Of a stretch of DNA of 64,000 bases, positions 23,151 to 37,348 are shown piece after piece. Where the stretch lies: contig NZ_LR733215.1 of NCBI RefSeq assembly GCF_902506435.1, positions 1,991,528 through 2,055,527 of the forward strand. Direction: 5' to 3'. Below the pieces are notes generated by a model that was given only the letters and a program-made list of their open reading frames with translations, was not told the DNA's origin and searched no databases. The translations under genes were made by a program, and so were the position numbers. The DNA comes from Nocardioides sp. AX2bis. GTDB lineage: Bacteria; Actinomycetota; Actinomycetes; Propionibacteriales; Nocardioidaceae. Every line of letters begins with the position of its first letter. Position 1 is the stretch's first letter.

Positions 23151-23879
23151 TCACCACTCCTGGATCCGCGGCAGGTCGCCGCCGTTGCTGGTCAGTCCTT
23201 CACCGCGGCCACGGCCGCTGAGCCACCACGCGATCTGCGGCCCGGGGCCGCTCACCGTCACCCGTCCGCGCTCGGCGTGCCAGGAGCGGCCGAGGTCGGT
23301 GGCCAGCAGCGTGACGCCCGGAGCCCGCACCCGCAGCGCCTCCACGGTGGCGACGACGAACGAGCCGGGCCACTCGCGGGGCGTGTAGCCGGCGTCGAGG
23401 TCGACGTGGTGGATCTCCACCTCGCGGTGGCGCATCCCGAGCACGGTGCGCACCGGCAGGACGTCGGGGGAGTCGGGCAGCCGGCGGAACCCGGCCTCCC
23501 AGCGCTCGGCCGGGAAGTCGCCGACCGCGTCGAGGAAGGTCCGCACCGAGGCGAGCAGCCGCTCGCGCAGGTCGCCCGGCGACGCAGCGGCGAGGCGCTC
23601 GATGTCCTGGTCGCGGCGGGTCTGCGAGGGGTACATCGCCGGCTCGCGGCCCGCGGCCGCGCCTCGCAGCACGCCCTCGAGGCTCTCGGCGTTCAGCGCC
23701 AGGTGCGCCACGACGTGCCCGCGGGTCCAGCCGGGGAGCAGCGAGCGGGCGGCGTACGACCCGTCGGGCAGCTCGTCGACCCGGCGGACCAGGCGCTGGG
23801 TGGCGTCCTCGAGGTCGGGGAGCCTGGCCGCGGCGGACCGCCCCGTCGGCGGGGGTGGTGCGACGTCCGCGGGGCTCAC
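23151..23879 (-). CDS. Maleylpyruvate isomerase family mycothiol-dependent enzyme
   Basis: 242 residues. DinB-like four-helix bundle with metal His in LLPGWTRGHVVAHLALNAES and a second His/Asp site in LGMRHREVEIHHVDLDAGY, followed by the SCP2-like C-terminal part RVTVSGPGPQIAWWLSGRG. This is the MDMPI family, which uses mycothiol (the actinobacterial thiol) to isomerise or detoxify electrophiles. GTG 23879 is favoured over GTG 23897 because family similarity starts later, though either is possible. It forms an operon with the MBL hydrolase (TGACATG junction). Confidence 0.87.
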   Translation of the reverse strand: MSPADVAPPPPTGRSAAARLPDLEDATQRLVRRVDELPDGSYAARSLLPGWTRGHVVAHLALNAESLEGVLRGAAAGREPAMYPSQTRRDQDIERLAAASPGDLRERLLASVRTFLDAVGDFPAERWEAGFRRLPDSPDVLPVRTVLGMRHREVEIHHVDLDAGYTPREWPGSFVVATVEALRVRAPGVTLLATDLGRSWHAERGRVTVSGPGPQIAWWLSGRGRGEGLTSNGGDLPRIQEW

Positions 23880-23984
23880 GCGCCCATCGTGCTGCACGAA
23901 GCGGTCACCCGGAAGGGGTGTCGGTCGCGCGTGAGAAAGTGATCGACGGACGACGCGCGGAGTTGCGTGTCGGGCGTCGTGACG

Positions 23985-24000
23985 ACGAACATGTGTTCGA
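23985..24000. promoter_or_regulatory. LexA (SOS) box upstream of uvrA
   Basis: ACGAACATGTGTTCGA matches the actinobacterial/Gram-positive SOS consensus TCGAAC-N4-GTTCGA at 11 of 12 defined positions, with perfect CGAAC/GTTCG arms. It lies 48 nt before the uvrA start codon, the expected position for LexA repression. Confidence 0.85.
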
Positions 24001-24048
24001 CCAGCCCGTGACCCATCCGGTCACGGACCGAGCACCGGAAGGACCAGC

Positions 24049-27090
<3,042 letters not shown>

Positions 27091-27168
27091 CCGTCCGCGG
27101 CACCGGACGCTGGCTACGCTCACCCGGAGACCGTCCCCGGTGATCGCCAACCCCTTCAGGAGCCCGTC

Positions 27169-27612
27169 GTGGCCGACATCGTCCGTCCCCCTTCCGCCCT
27201 CTCCCGGCGGCGCGCCCTGACCGGTGCCGCGACGCTCGGCCTGGCCACCCCGGTGCTCGCCGCCTGCGGCGGCTCCGACTCGGCGAGCGACTCCCCGGCC
27301 AGCGCGGCGCCGTCCCCGCAGGCCGACGGCCCGCTCGCCGCGACCGCCGACGTGCCCGTCGGCAGCGGGGTGATCCTCGAGGAGCAGGGCGTCGTGCTCA
27401 CCCAGCCCACCGAGGGCGACTTCAAGGCGTTCTCGTCGATCTGCACCCACCAGGGCTGCCCGGTGACCGGCATCGACGAGTCCGGCATCAGCTGCACCTG
27501 CCACGGCAGCCTGTTCTCCCTCGACACCGGCGAGCCCGAGTCCGGCCCGGCCGGCTCGCCGCTGCCGGCCGTCGAGGTCACGGTCGAGGGCGGCGAGATC
27601 AGCCTCGCCTGA
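27169..27612 (+). CDS. Tat-exported Rieske [2Fe-2S] lipoprotein
   Basis: 147 residues. Twin-arginine signal (SRRRALTGAATLGLATPVL) followed by lipobox LAAC, so export folded and lipid anchoring at Cys33 are expected. The Rieske domain has both cluster motifs CTHQGC (Cys92, His94) and CTCHGS (Cys109, His112), with the extra Cys97/Cys111 pair that forms the disulfide in high-potential Rieske proteins. It lies between uvrA and uvrC, an arrangement I recall from other actinobacteria; the electron-transfer partner is unknown. GTG 27169 with AGGAG 8 nt upstream. Confidence 0.9.
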   Translation: MADIVRPPSALSRRRALTGAATLGLATPVLAACGGSDSASDSPASAAPSPQADGPLAATADVPVGSGVILEEQGVVLTQPTEGDFKAFSSICTHQGCPVTGIDESGISCTCHGSLFSLDTGEPESGPAGSPLPAVEVTVEGGEISLA

Positions 27613-27670
27613 CCGGCGCCCCCGGCCGACCGCCCGCAGGGGCGTCGGAGCCCGCTCGTAGGGTTGGGTC

Positions 27671-29692
27671 GTGACTCCCGCCCGCCCCTCGCGCAGCTCC
27701 CGCGGGCCCCTGTCCTACCGCCCCGAGCCGGGCTCGATCCCGACCCAGCCGGGCGTCTACCGGTTCCGGGACGCCTCCGGCCGCGTGATCTACGTCGGCA
27801 AGGCCAAGAACCTCCGGGCCCGCCTGTCGTCGTACTTCCAGGACATCTCGAACCTCCACCAGCGCACGGCCTCGATGGTCACCACCGCGGCCGGCGTCGA
27901 GTGGACGGTCGTCAACACCGAGGTCGAGGCGCTGCAGCTGGAGTACTCCTGGATCAAGGAGTACGACCCGCGCTTCAACGTCAAGTACCGCGACGACAAG
28001 TCGTACCCGTGGCTGGCCGTCACGACGGGGGAGGAGTTCCCCCGGGTGATGGTCGGGCGCGGTGCGAAGCGCAAGGGCACCCGCTACTTCGGGCCCTACA
28101 GCCACGCCTGGGCGATCCGCGAGACCGTCGACATCCTGCTGCGGGTCTTCCCGATGCGCTCCTGCAGCAACGGCGTCTTCAAGCGCTCGCAGCAGATCGG
28201 ACGCCCCTGCCTGCTGGGCTACATCGACAAGTGCGCGGCGCCCTGCGTCGGCAACGTCAGCGCCGAGGACCACCGGCAGATCGTCGACGACTTCTGCGAC
28301 TTCATGGGCGGGCGCACCCGCCCGTTCCTGCGCCGCATCGAGCAGGAGATGTACGCCGCCTCGGAGGAGATGGACTTCGAGAAGGCCGCCCGGCTGCGCG
28401 ACGACCTCGGCGCGATGAACCGGGCCCTGGAGAAGCAGGCCGTGGTGCTGTCCGACGGCGCCGACGCCGACGTGATCGCGCTCGCCGAGGACCCGCTCGA
28501 GGTCGCCGTGCAGATCTTCTACGTCCGCGGCGGGCGGATCCGCGGCCAGCGCGGCTGGGTCGCGGACCGTACCGACGACGGCGGCACGTCCGAGCTGGTC
28601 GAGGACTTCCTCCTGCAGCTCTACGCCGGCGACGCCGACGCGGTGCCGCGCGAGATCCTGGTGCCCGAGCTGCCGCCCGACGTCGAGACCTTCGAGCAGC
28701 TGCTGAACGACCTGCGCCGGGCCAAGGTACGCATCCGCGTGCCCCAGCGCGGTGACAAGAAGACGCTGCAGGAGACCGTGGCCCGCAACGCCGGCCAGGC
28801 GCTGGTGCTGCACAAGACCAAGCGCGCCAGCGACCTCACCACCCGCAACCGGGCGCTGGAGGAGATCCAGCAGGCCCTCGAGCTGGACGACGTGCCGCTG
28901 CGCATCGAGTGCTACGACGTCTCCAACCTCCAGGGCACCGAGGTCGTGGCCTCGATGGTCGTCTTCGAGGACGGCCTGTCCCGCAAGGGGGAGTACCGCC
29001 GGTTCGTGATCCGCGGGGTCGACGGCCAGGACGACGTGGCGTCGGTGCACGAGGTGATCACCCGGCGGTTCAAGCGGCTGCTCGACGAGCAGGCCAAGTC
29101 CGAGCGCGTGGAGGGCGACAACGGCCCGATGCTGGTCGACCCCGAGACCGGCCGGCCCCGCAAGTTCGCCTACGCCCCCGGCCTGGTCGTGGTCGACGGC
29201 GGCCCGCCCCAGGTGGCCGCGGCCAAGCGGGCGCTCGACGAGCTCGGCATCGACGACATCCCGGTCGTCGGCCTGGCCAAGCGCCTCGAGGAGGTGTGGG
29301 TCCCCGGCGAGGAGGACCCCGTCATCCTGGCCCGCTCCTCCGAGGGCCTCTACCTGCTCCAGCGGCTGCGCGACGAGGCGCACCGCTTCGCGATCACCCA
29401 CCACCGCAACCGCCGCTCCAAGTCGATGGTCGAGAGCGCCCTCGACGACGTGCCCGGCCTGGGGGAGGTCCGCCGCAAGACCCTGCTCAAGCACTTCGGG
29501 TCGCTGAAGAAGCTGCGCACCGCCGAGGTGGAGGAGATCGCCCAGGTCCCCGGCATCGGCCCGCGCACCGCCGCAGCGATCAAGGAGTCGGTCGCCGCGG
29601 CACCGGGCGGAGCCGGCAAGGGCGGCGCCGGGCAGGATGGCCCCGTGGGGATGACCGTGAACACCGCCACCGGCGAGATCGAGGACGCATGA
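27671..29692 (+). CDS. uvrC: Excinuclease ABC subunit UvrC
   Basis: 673 residues; makes both incisions of nucleotide-excision repair. GIY-YIG nuclease at the N-terminus ([28 protein letters not shown]), UVR motif near [15 protein letters not shown], RNase H-like C-terminal nuclease ([29 protein letters not shown]) and a final helix-hairpin-helix ([25 protein letters not shown]). GTG 27671 is 6 nt after TAGGGT (27659-27664), so the mRNA is probably leaderless. Its stop overlaps rapZ (ATGA), starting the uvrC-rapZ-yvcK unit. Confidence 0.97.
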   Translation: MTPARPSRSSRGPLSYRPEPGSIPTQPGVYRFRDASGRVIYVGKAKNLRARLSSYFQDISNLHQRTASMVTTAAGVEWTVVNTEVEALQLEYSWIKEYDPRFNVKYRDDKSYPWLAVTTGEEFPRVMVGRGAKRKGTRYFGPYSHAWAIRETVDILLRVFPMRSCSNGVFKRSQQIGRPCLLGYIDKCAAPCVGNVSAEDHRQIVDDFCDFMGGRTRPFLRRIEQEMYAASEEMDFEKAARLRDDLGAMNRALEKQAVVLSDGADADVIALAEDPLEVAVQIFYVRGGRIRGQRGWVADRTDDGGTSELVEDFLLQLYAGDADAVPREILVPELPPDVETFEQLLNDLRRAKVRIRVPQRGDKKTLQETVARNAGQALVLHKTKRASDLTTRNRALEEIQQALELDDVPLRIECYDVSNLQGTEVVASMVVFEDGLSRKGEYRRFVIRGVDGQDDVASVHEVITRRFKRLLDEQAKSERVEGDNGPMLVDPETGRPRKFAYAPGLVVVDGGPPQVAAAKRALDELGIDDIPVVGLAKRLEEVWVPGEEDPVILARSSEGLYLLQRLRDEAHRFAITHHRNRRSKSMVESALDDVPGLGEVRRKTLLKHFGSLKKLRTAEVEEIAQVPGIGPRTAAAIKESVAAAPGGAGKGGAGQDGPVGMTVNTATGEIEDA

Positions 29693-30582
29693 GCGAGCAG
29701 GACGGGACCGGCGGCCCGGTCGTCACGCCGGGGGAGCTGGTCGTGGTGACCGGGATGACCGGCGCCGGGCGCAGCACCGTGGCCAAGGAGCTGGAGGACC
29801 TCGGCTTCTACGTCGTCGACAACCTGCCGCCGGCGCTGCTGCCGGACGTCGTCCGCCTCGTCGACGAGAACCTCGGCACCACGCAGCGGATCGCGGTCGT
29901 CGTCGACGTTCGCTCCGGCTCGTTCTTCACCGACCTCCGCGCGCAGCTCGCCCACGGCGCCCACGGGCGTACGGCCTCGATGGTCTTCCTCGACGCCACC
30001 GACGAGGTCCTCGTGCGCCGCCAGGAGGCCGCGCGCCGCCCCCACCCGCTGCAGGGCAGCGGTCGGCTGCTCGACGGCGTGCACCGCGAGCGGACCGCGG
30101 TCGCCGAGCTGCGCGCCGAGGCCGCCCTGGTCATCGACACCACCACGCTGAACGTGCACCAGCTCACCGCCCGGGTCGACGACGCCTTCGGCGACGCCAG
30201 CACCCGCCGGCTGAAGCTCACCGTGATCAGCTTCGGCTTCAAGTACGGCATCCCGGTCGACGCCGACTTCGTGGCCGACATGCGCTTCCTGCCGAACCCG
30301 TTCTGGCAGCCCGAGCTGCGCGAGGGCGACGGGCGCGACGAGGCGGTCGCGGCCTACGTCTACAGCCGCGACGGGGCCTCGGAGTTCCTCGACGGCTACG
30401 TGCCGCTGCTGGACACCGTGGCCCAGGGCTACCTGCGCGAGGGCAAGCGGTTCATGCGCGTCGCCGTGGGCTGCACCGGCGGCAAGCACCGCAGCGTCGC
30501 GATGGCCGAGGAGGCCGGGCGCCGTCTCGCCGCGCTGGGCCACGACGTCCGCGTCGTCCACCGGGACCTCGGGCGTGAGTGA
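29689..30582 (+). CDS. rapZ: RapZ/YvcJ family nucleotide-binding protein (RNase adapter)
   Basis: 297 residues. P-loop GMTGAGRST (about 22-30) with [20 protein letters not shown] and [15 protein letters not shown] in the N-terminal kinase-like domain, and the highly conserved C-terminal domain ending [14 protein letters not shown]. In E. coli RapZ directs RNase E to GlmZ; in Gram-positives YvcJ binds nucleotides, and the actinobacterial role is not settled. Always found with yvcK and whiA, as here. ATG 29689 overlaps the uvrC stop. Confidence 0.95.
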   Translation: MSEQDGTGGPVVTPGELVVVTGMTGAGRSTVAKELEDLGFYVVDNLPPALLPDVVRLVDENLGTTQRIAVVVDVRSGSFFTDLRAQLAHGAHGRTASMVFLDATDEVLVRRQEAARRPHPLQGSGRLLDGVHRERTAVAELRAEAALVIDTTTLNVHQLTARVDDAFGDASTRRLKLTVISFGFKYGIPVDADFVADMRFLPNPFWQPELREGDGRDEAVAAYVYSRDGASEFLDGYVPLLDTVAQGYLREGKRFMRVAVGCTGGKHRSVAMAEEAGRRLAALGHDVRVVHRDLGRE

Positions 30583-31576
30583 CCAGCGGGCGCAGGCCGT
30601 CGTGGCCCTCGGCGGGGGACACGGCCTGCACGCCTCGCTGAGCGCGCTCCGCCTGCTGGTCGACGACCTCACCGTCGACGACCTCACCGCCGTGGTCACC
30701 GTGGCCGACAACGGCGGGTCCTCGGGCCGGCTGCGCGGGGAGTTCCAGGTGCTGCCGCCCGGCGACCTGCGGATGGCGCTCGCCGCGCTCTGCGGGGACG
30801 ACGCCTGGGGCGTGACCTGGTCGCAGGTCCTCCAGCACCGGTTCGAGGGCGACGGCGAGATGCGCGGGCACGTGATCGGCAACCTGCTGATCGTCGGGCT
30901 GTGGGAGCAGCTCGGCGACCCCGTCGAGGCCCTGGACTGGGTCGGCCGGCTGCTCGGCGCCAAGGGCCGGGTGCTGCCGATGGCGCTGTGCCCGATGGAC
31001 ATCACCGCCACCGTCCGGGGGCTCCAGGACGACCCCGCAGCCCTGACCACCGTGCGCGGCCAGGTCGAGGTCGCCACGACCGAGGGCCTGATCGACACCA
31101 TCAGCCTGGTGCCCGAGGACCCGCCGGTCAGCCAGGAGGCCCTCACCGCGCTGGCGGGGGCCGACTGGGTGGTGCTGGGCCCCGGGTCCTGGTTCACCTC
31201 GGTGATCCCGCACCTGATGGTCCCGGCGCTGCGCCGGGAGCTCGAGACCACCGACGCGCGCCTGGTGGTCGTGCTCAACCTGGCCGAGCAGGAGGGGGAG
31301 ACCCCCGGCTTCGCCCCGGCCGACCACCTCGCCGTGCTCGCCGAGCACGCCCCCGACCTGCGTGTCCACACGGTCCTGGCCGACCGCGCCTGGGTGGCCG
31401 GGCACGAGCAGGACCTCGCCGACACGGTCGAGGTCCTGGGGGCCCGGCTGGTGGTCGACGAGGTGGGCGCCGAGGACGGCTCGCCGCACCACGACCCGGT
31501 GCTGCTGGCGGCGGCGTACGCCCGGATCTTCGCGGGCACGGCCGAGGAGGTCCCGCTCGGCCGTCCGCGCGCCTGA
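30575..31576 (+). CDS. yvcK: YvcK/CuvA family UDP-sugar-binding protein
   Basis: 333 residues. N-terminal ALGGGHGLHASLSALRLL is the family signature, followed by VTVADNGGSSGRLRGEFQVL, GHVIGNLLIVGLW and GADWVVLGPGSWFTSVIPHL. The family binds UDP-GlcNAc and supports growth and cell-wall assembly under gluconeogenic conditions in Bacillus and mycobacteria. GTG 30575 overlaps rapZ by 8 nt, indicating translational coupling. Confidence 0.94.
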   Translation: MSDQRAQAVVALGGGHGLHASLSALRLLVDDLTVDDLTAVVTVADNGGSSGRLRGEFQVLPPGDLRMALAALCGDDAWGVTWSQVLQHRFEGDGEMRGHVIGNLLIVGLWEQLGDPVEALDWVGRLLGAKGRVLPMALCPMDITATVRGLQDDPAALTTVRGQVEVATTEGLIDTISLVPEDPPVSQEALTALAGADWVVLGPGSWFTSVIPHLMVPALRRELETTDARLVVVLNLAEQEGETPGFAPADHLAVLAEHAPDLRVHTVLADRAWVAGHEQDLADTVEVLGARLVVDEVGAEDGSPHHDPVLLAAAYARIFAGTAEEVPLGRPRA

Positions 31577-31585
31577 GACCCGCCC

Positions 31586-31637
31586 GCCAGCGGCCTGCCA
31601 GCGGCCCGCCAGCGGCCTGCTGGTGGCCTGCCAGTGG
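31586..31637. repeat. 11-bp tandem repeat between yvcK and whiA
   Basis: About 4.7 units of GCCAGCGGCCT (last units degenerate: GCTGGTGGCCT, GCCAGTGG) fill most of the 96-nt space between yvcK and whiA. It precedes a possible whiA -10 CAGGAT at 31661-31666. The repeats could fold into alternating GGCC-based hairpins; no coding content. Confidence 0.7.
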
Positions 31638-31647
31638 TCGGACGTGA

Positions 31648-33801
<2,154 letters not shown>

Positions 33802-33802
33802 C

Positions 33803-35002
33803 GTGGGGGACTACGCCACCCTGGGGGACGTCGCCGGCAAGCGGGTCCTGGTCCGCTCGGACCTGAACGTCCCGCTCGACGGCACCCGGATCACCGACGA
33901 CGGCCGGATCCGCGCCAGCGTGCCCACCATCCGTGCCCTGGCCGAGGCCGGGGCGCGGGTGCTGGTCGTGGCGCACCTCGGCCGGCCGAAGGGCGAGCCG
34001 GACCCGGCCTTCTCGCTCGGCCCCGTCGCCGAGCGGCTGGCCGAGCTGCTCGGGTCGCCGGTCGCGTTCGCCACCGACACGGTCGGGGAGAGCGCGCGCA
34101 GCACCGTCGACGGCCTGGCCGACGGCGACGTCGCGGTGCTGGAGAACGTCCGGTTCAACGCGGGCGAGACCAGCAAGGACGACGCGGAGCGGGGGGCGTT
34201 CGCCGATGAGCTCGCGTCCCTGGCCGACGCGTTCGTCTCCGACGGGTTCGGCGTGGTCCACCGCAAGCAGGCCAGCGTGTACGACGTCGCACAGCGGCTG
34301 CCGCACGCGATGGGCCAGCTCGTCGCGACCGAGATCGAGGTGCTGCGGCGCCTCACCGAGTCACCGGAGCGTCCGTACGTCGTGGTGCTCGGCGGCTCCA
34401 AGGTCTCCGACAAGCTGGGCGTCATCGACCACCTGCTGGAGAAGACCGACAAGCTGCTGATCGGCGGGGGCATGGTCTTCACGTTCCTGGCCGCCCAGGG
34501 TCACGAGGTCGGCAAGAGCCTGCTCGAGACGGACCAGCTCGACGTCTGCCGCGCCTACCTGCGGCGCGCCGAGGAGGCCGGCGTGGAGATCCTGCTGCCC
34601 AGCGACGTCGTCGTCGACACCGCGTTCCCCTCGGGTGATCGTCGTCCCGAGCCTGCGGTCGTGCCGTCCAGCGAGATCCCGGCCGACGCGCTGGGCCTCG
34701 ACATCGGCCCGGAGGCCTCGCGGGCCTTCGCCGGCGCCCTCGCCGACGCCCGTACCGTCTTCTGGAACGGCCCGATGGGCGTCTTCGAGGTCGGCGCGTT
34801 CGCCGACGGCACCCGCGCGGTGGCCACGGCGCTGACCCAGGTCGACGGCCTGTCCGTCGTCGGCGGGGGAGACTCCGCCGCGGCCGTGCGCACGCTGGGC
34901 TTCGACGAGGCCGCCTTCGGCCACATCTCGACCGGGGGCGGCGCCAGCCTCGAGTACCTGGAGGGCAAGACCCTCCCCGGCATCACCGTCCTGGAGGACT
35001 GA
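33803..35002 (+). CDS. pgk: Phosphoglycerate kinase
   Basis: 399 residues. ATP-producing step of lower glycolysis. Substrate-binding Asp/Asn and Arg/His motifs [13 protein letters not shown] and [17 protein letters not shown], hinge and nucleotide loops [20 protein letters not shown] and the C-terminal [16 protein letters not shown] with [16 protein letters not shown] 33803 is one nucleotide after the gap stop, so it is co-transcribed and likely coupled. Confidence 0.97.
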   Translation: MGDYATLGDVAGKRVLVRSDLNVPLDGTRITDDGRIRASVPTIRALAEAGARVLVVAHLGRPKGEPDPAFSLGPVAERLAELLGSPVAFATDTVGESARSTVDGLADGDVAVLENVRFNAGETSKDDAERGAFADELASLADAFVSDGFGVVHRKQASVYDVAQRLPHAMGQLVATEIEVLRRLTESPERPYVVVLGGSKVSDKLGVIDHLLEKTDKLLIGGGMVFTFLAAQGHEVGKSLLETDQLDVCRAYLRRAEEAGVEILLPSDVVVDTAFPSGDRRPEPAVVPSSEIPADALGLDIGPEASRAFAGALADARTVFWNGPMGVFEVGAFADGTRAVATALTQVDGLSVVGGGDSAAAVRTLGFDEAAFGHISTGGGASLEYLEGKTLPGITVLED

Positions 35003-35005
35003 CCC

Positions 35006-35806
35006 GTGGCCACGACCCCTGCCCGCACCCCGCTGATGGCGGGGAACTGGAAGATGAACCTCAACCACCAGGAGGCGGTGGTCCTGGTCCAGAAGCTGGC
35101 CTGGACCCTGTCGGACAAGCGGCACGACCCGACGCGGTCCGAGGTCGTGGTGGTGCCGCCGTTCACCGACCTCCGCTCGGTGCAGACCCTGGTCGACGGC
35201 GACCGGCTGTCACTGCGCTACGGCGCCCAGGACGTCTCGGCCGAGGAGTCGGGCGCCTACACCGGCGAGGTGTCGGCCCCGATGCTGGCCAAGCTCGGCT
35301 GCTCCTACGCCGTGGTCGGCCACTCCGAGCGGCGCCAGCGCCACGACGAGACCGACGCGGTCGTCAACGCCAAGGCCAAGGCCGCCCTGGCCCACGGCAT
35401 CACCCCCATCGTCTGCGTGGGGGAGGGTCTCGACGTCCGCCAGGCCGGTGACCAGGTGCCCTTCACGCTGGCCCAGGTGGACGGTTCGCTGGCCGGCCTC
35501 GACGCCGAGCAGGTCGCCGGGCTGGTCGTGGCCTACGAGCCCGTCTGGGCGATCGGCACCGGCGAGGTCGCCACGCCCGAGGACGCGCAGGAGGTCTGCG
35601 GGGCGATCCGCGCCCGCGTGCGCGAGACCCTGGGCGACGCGGCCGCGGACGGCGTGCGGGTGCTCTACGGCGGCTCGGTCAAGGCGGCCAACGTCGCCGC
35701 GACCATGGCGCAGACCGACGTCGACGGCTGCCTGGTCGGTGGCGCGAGCCTCCAGGTGGAGGAGTTCAGCGGAATCTGTCGCTTCTACGACATGCCGGTC
35801 CTCTGA
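35006..35806 (+). CDS. tpiA: Triosephosphate isomerase
   Basis: 266 residues. Interconverts DHAP and GAP. Catalytic Lys in AGNWKMN, His in [11 protein letters not shown] and Glu in [17 protein letters not shown]; phosphate-gripping loop [11 protein letters not shown] and final [13 protein letters not shown] 35006 is 3 nt after the pgk stop. Slightly longer than the usual 250-260 residues because of a loop insertion before [12 protein letters not shown]. Confidence 0.97.
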   Translation: MATTPARTPLMAGNWKMNLNHQEAVVLVQKLAWTLSDKRHDPTRSEVVVVPPFTDLRSVQTLVDGDRLSLRYGAQDVSAEESGAYTGEVSAPMLAKLGCSYAVVGHSERRQRHDETDAVVNAKAKAALAHGITPIVCVGEGLDVRQAGDQVPFTLAQVDGSLAGLDAEQVAGLVVAYEPVWAIGTGEVATPEDAQEVCGAIRARVRETLGDAAADGVRVLYGGSVKAANVAATMAQTDVDGCLVGGASLQVEEFSGICRFYDMPVL

Positions 35807-35837
35807 CCAGCCCGCACCTGGCGTAGGATCACCGACC

Positions 35838-36068
35838 GTGACGACGCTCTTCACCATCCTGCTCGTGGCCACCAGCGCCATCCTCATCCTGCTGGTCCTG
35901 CTCCACAAGGGACGGGGCGGCGGCATGTCCGACATGTTCGGCGGCGGTGTGTCGAGCTCGCTGGGCGGTTCCTCGGTCGCCGAGCGCAACCTCGACCGGT
36001 TCACCGTCGGCATCGGCGTGATCTGGTTCGCCTGCGTGATCGCGCTCGGGCTCCTGCTGGCCTACTGA
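35838..36068 (+). CDS. secG: Preprotein translocase subunit SecG
   Basis: 76 residues. Two membrane spans (LFTILLVATSAILILLVLLH and FTVGIGVIWFACVIALGLLL) flanking the cytosolic, Gly/Ser-rich loop GRGGGMSDMFGGGVSSSLGG, which is the SecG signature. Assists SecYE-dependent export. GTG 35838 follows TAGGAT (35824-35829) by 8 nt, so besides read-through from tpiA it may have its own leaderless promoter. Confidence 0.95.
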   Translation: MTTLFTILLVATSAILILLVLLHKGRGGGMSDMFGGGVSSSLGGSSVAERNLDRFTVGIGVIWFACVIALGLLLAY

Positions 36069-36158
36069 GCCGGCGCACCACCTGCTCCACCCGCACCACC
36101 GCTCCACCACGACCACGCAGCACCGACACGACTCAGCACCGACCCGAGGGGACCAGAC

Positions 36159-36518
36159 ATGGCAGGTGGAGGGAACGCGATCCGGGGAAGCCGGGTCGGC
36201 GCCGGACCGATGGGCGAGGCCGAGCGCGGCGAGGCCGCGGCCCGCCAGGCCATCACGTACTTCTGCTCCCACGGTCACCGCTCGGTGGTGACGTTCTCCA
36301 TCGAGGCCACCGCCCCCGAGCAGTGGGACTGCCCCAAGTGCGGTCTCCCCGCGTCCATGGACTCGGCCAACCCGCCGCCGGCGCCGCGCATCGAGCCCTA
36401 CAAGACCCACCTGGCCTACGTGAAGGAGCGCCGCTCCGACGCCGAGGCCGCCGACATCCTCGACGAGGCCCTGTCGCTGCTCCGCTCGCGCCGCAAGTCC
36501 GGCGACATCATCTTCTAG
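36159..36518 (+). CDS. rbpA: RNA polymerase-binding protein RbpA
   Basis: 119 residues, actinobacteria-specific general transcription factor that contacts the sigma factor and stabilises open promoter complexes. N-terminal tail GGGNAIRGSRVGAGPMGE, zinc-ribbon-like core with CSHGH and WDCPKCG, basic linker and C-terminal sigma-interaction helices (KTHLAYVKERRSDAEA, ILDEALSLLRSRR). ATG 36159 has AGGGGA about 7 nt upstream. The 90-nt leader after secG is rich in GCACCAC repeats. Followed by a strong hairpin terminator. Confidence 0.96.
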   Translation: MAGGGNAIRGSRVGAGPMGEAERGEAAARQAITYFCSHGHRSVVTFSIEATAPEQWDCPKCGLPASMDSANPPPAPRIEPYKTHLAYVKERRSDAEAADILDEALSLLRSRRKSGDIIF

Positions 36519-36537
36519 AGCCCCACGGGCTCCAGAC

Positions 36538-36587
36538 GACAGCAGCGGATCACTGCCACCAGGTGGCAGTGATCCGCTGCTGTCTTT
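36538..36587. terminator. Perfect 22-bp hairpin terminator, convergent
   Basis: The arms GACAGCAGCGGATCACTGCC(AC) at 36538-36559 and their exact reverse complement at 36563-36584 enclose a CAG loop and are followed by TTT. The site lies 20 nt after the rbpA stop and 18 nt before the end of pgl, so it should stop transcription from both directions. Confidence 0.92.
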
Positions 36588-36604
36588 CGCGGCGGGTGCC
36601 GACG

Positions 36605-37348
36605 TCAGGTCAGCGACGCCGCCTCGGTGTCGAGGAACCAGATGGTCTCGTCCTCGCCGCGCACGCCGCGGGCGGGCGTGTCGGTGACGGTGCCCTCGGT
36701 GGCGAGCGACGCAGCGACGGCTGCGGCCTTGTTCTCTCCGCTGGCCACCACCCACACCGAGCGCGCCCGGTTGAGGGTGTCGAGGGAGAGGCTGACCCGC
36801 TCGGCCGGTGGCTTGGGGGAGTCGGACACCCCGAGGGCCACCCGGTCGGTCACCTCGAGCGAGGCGCTCCCGGGGAAGAGCGAGGCCACGTGGGCGTCGG
36901 GGCCCACGCCGAGCATGACCACGTCGAAGCGGTCCGACCCGTGCTCGCGCAGCGTCTCGGCGTAGGCCGCGGCCGCCGCGTCGACGTCCGCGGCTTCCGC
37001 GGTCGAGGGCATCTGGTGAACCTGGGTGGCGCCCACCGGGCCGAGCAGGTCGGCCACGGCGCCCCGGGCGTTGCGGTCCTCGGAGTCGGGCGCGACGAAG
37101 CGCTCGTCACCCCACCAGACGACGACGCGGGTCCAGTCGACACCCGCGCCCGCGCTGAGCCGGGCCAGCTCCTGGTGCACGCGCGCCGCGATGGTGCCGC
37201 CGGTGAGGACGACCTGCGGCACGCGCCCCTCGGTCTGGGCGTCGGCGAGCCGGTTCAACAGCTCCCCGGCGACCGCGGTGGCCAGGGCGGGGGCGTCGGG
37301 CTGCACCTCGACCAGCGGCTCGGGCCGCTGGGACACGTCCGCGGGCAT
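36605..37348 (-). CDS. pgl: 6-phosphogluconolactonase
   Basis: 247 residues. Hydrolyses 6-phosphogluconolactone in the oxidative pentose-phosphate pathway. Sugar-isomerase-like fold with VPQVVLTGGTIAARVHQELA, VWWGDERFVAPDSEDRNARG, VMLGVGPDAHVASLFPGS (the conserved GxGxDGHxASLFPG with Asp-Ala for Asp-Gly) and RVSLSLDTLNRAR. ATG 37348 overlaps the pgi stop by one base (TGATG), so it is translationally coupled. Unusually, zwf and opcA, which normally lie between pgi/tal and pgl in actinobacteria, are absent here. Confidence 0.92.
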   Translation of the reverse strand: MPADVSQRPEPLVEVQPDAPALATAVAGELLNRLADAQTEGRVPQVVLTGGTIAARVHQELARLSAGAGVDWTRVVVWWGDERFVAPDSEDRNARGAVADLLGPVGATQVHQMPSTAEAADVDAAAAAYAETLREHGSDRFDVVMLGVGPDAHVASLFPGSASLEVTDRVALGVSDSPKPPAERVSLSLDTLNRARSVWVVASGENKAAAVAASLATEGTVTDTPARGVRGEDETIWFLDTEAASLT

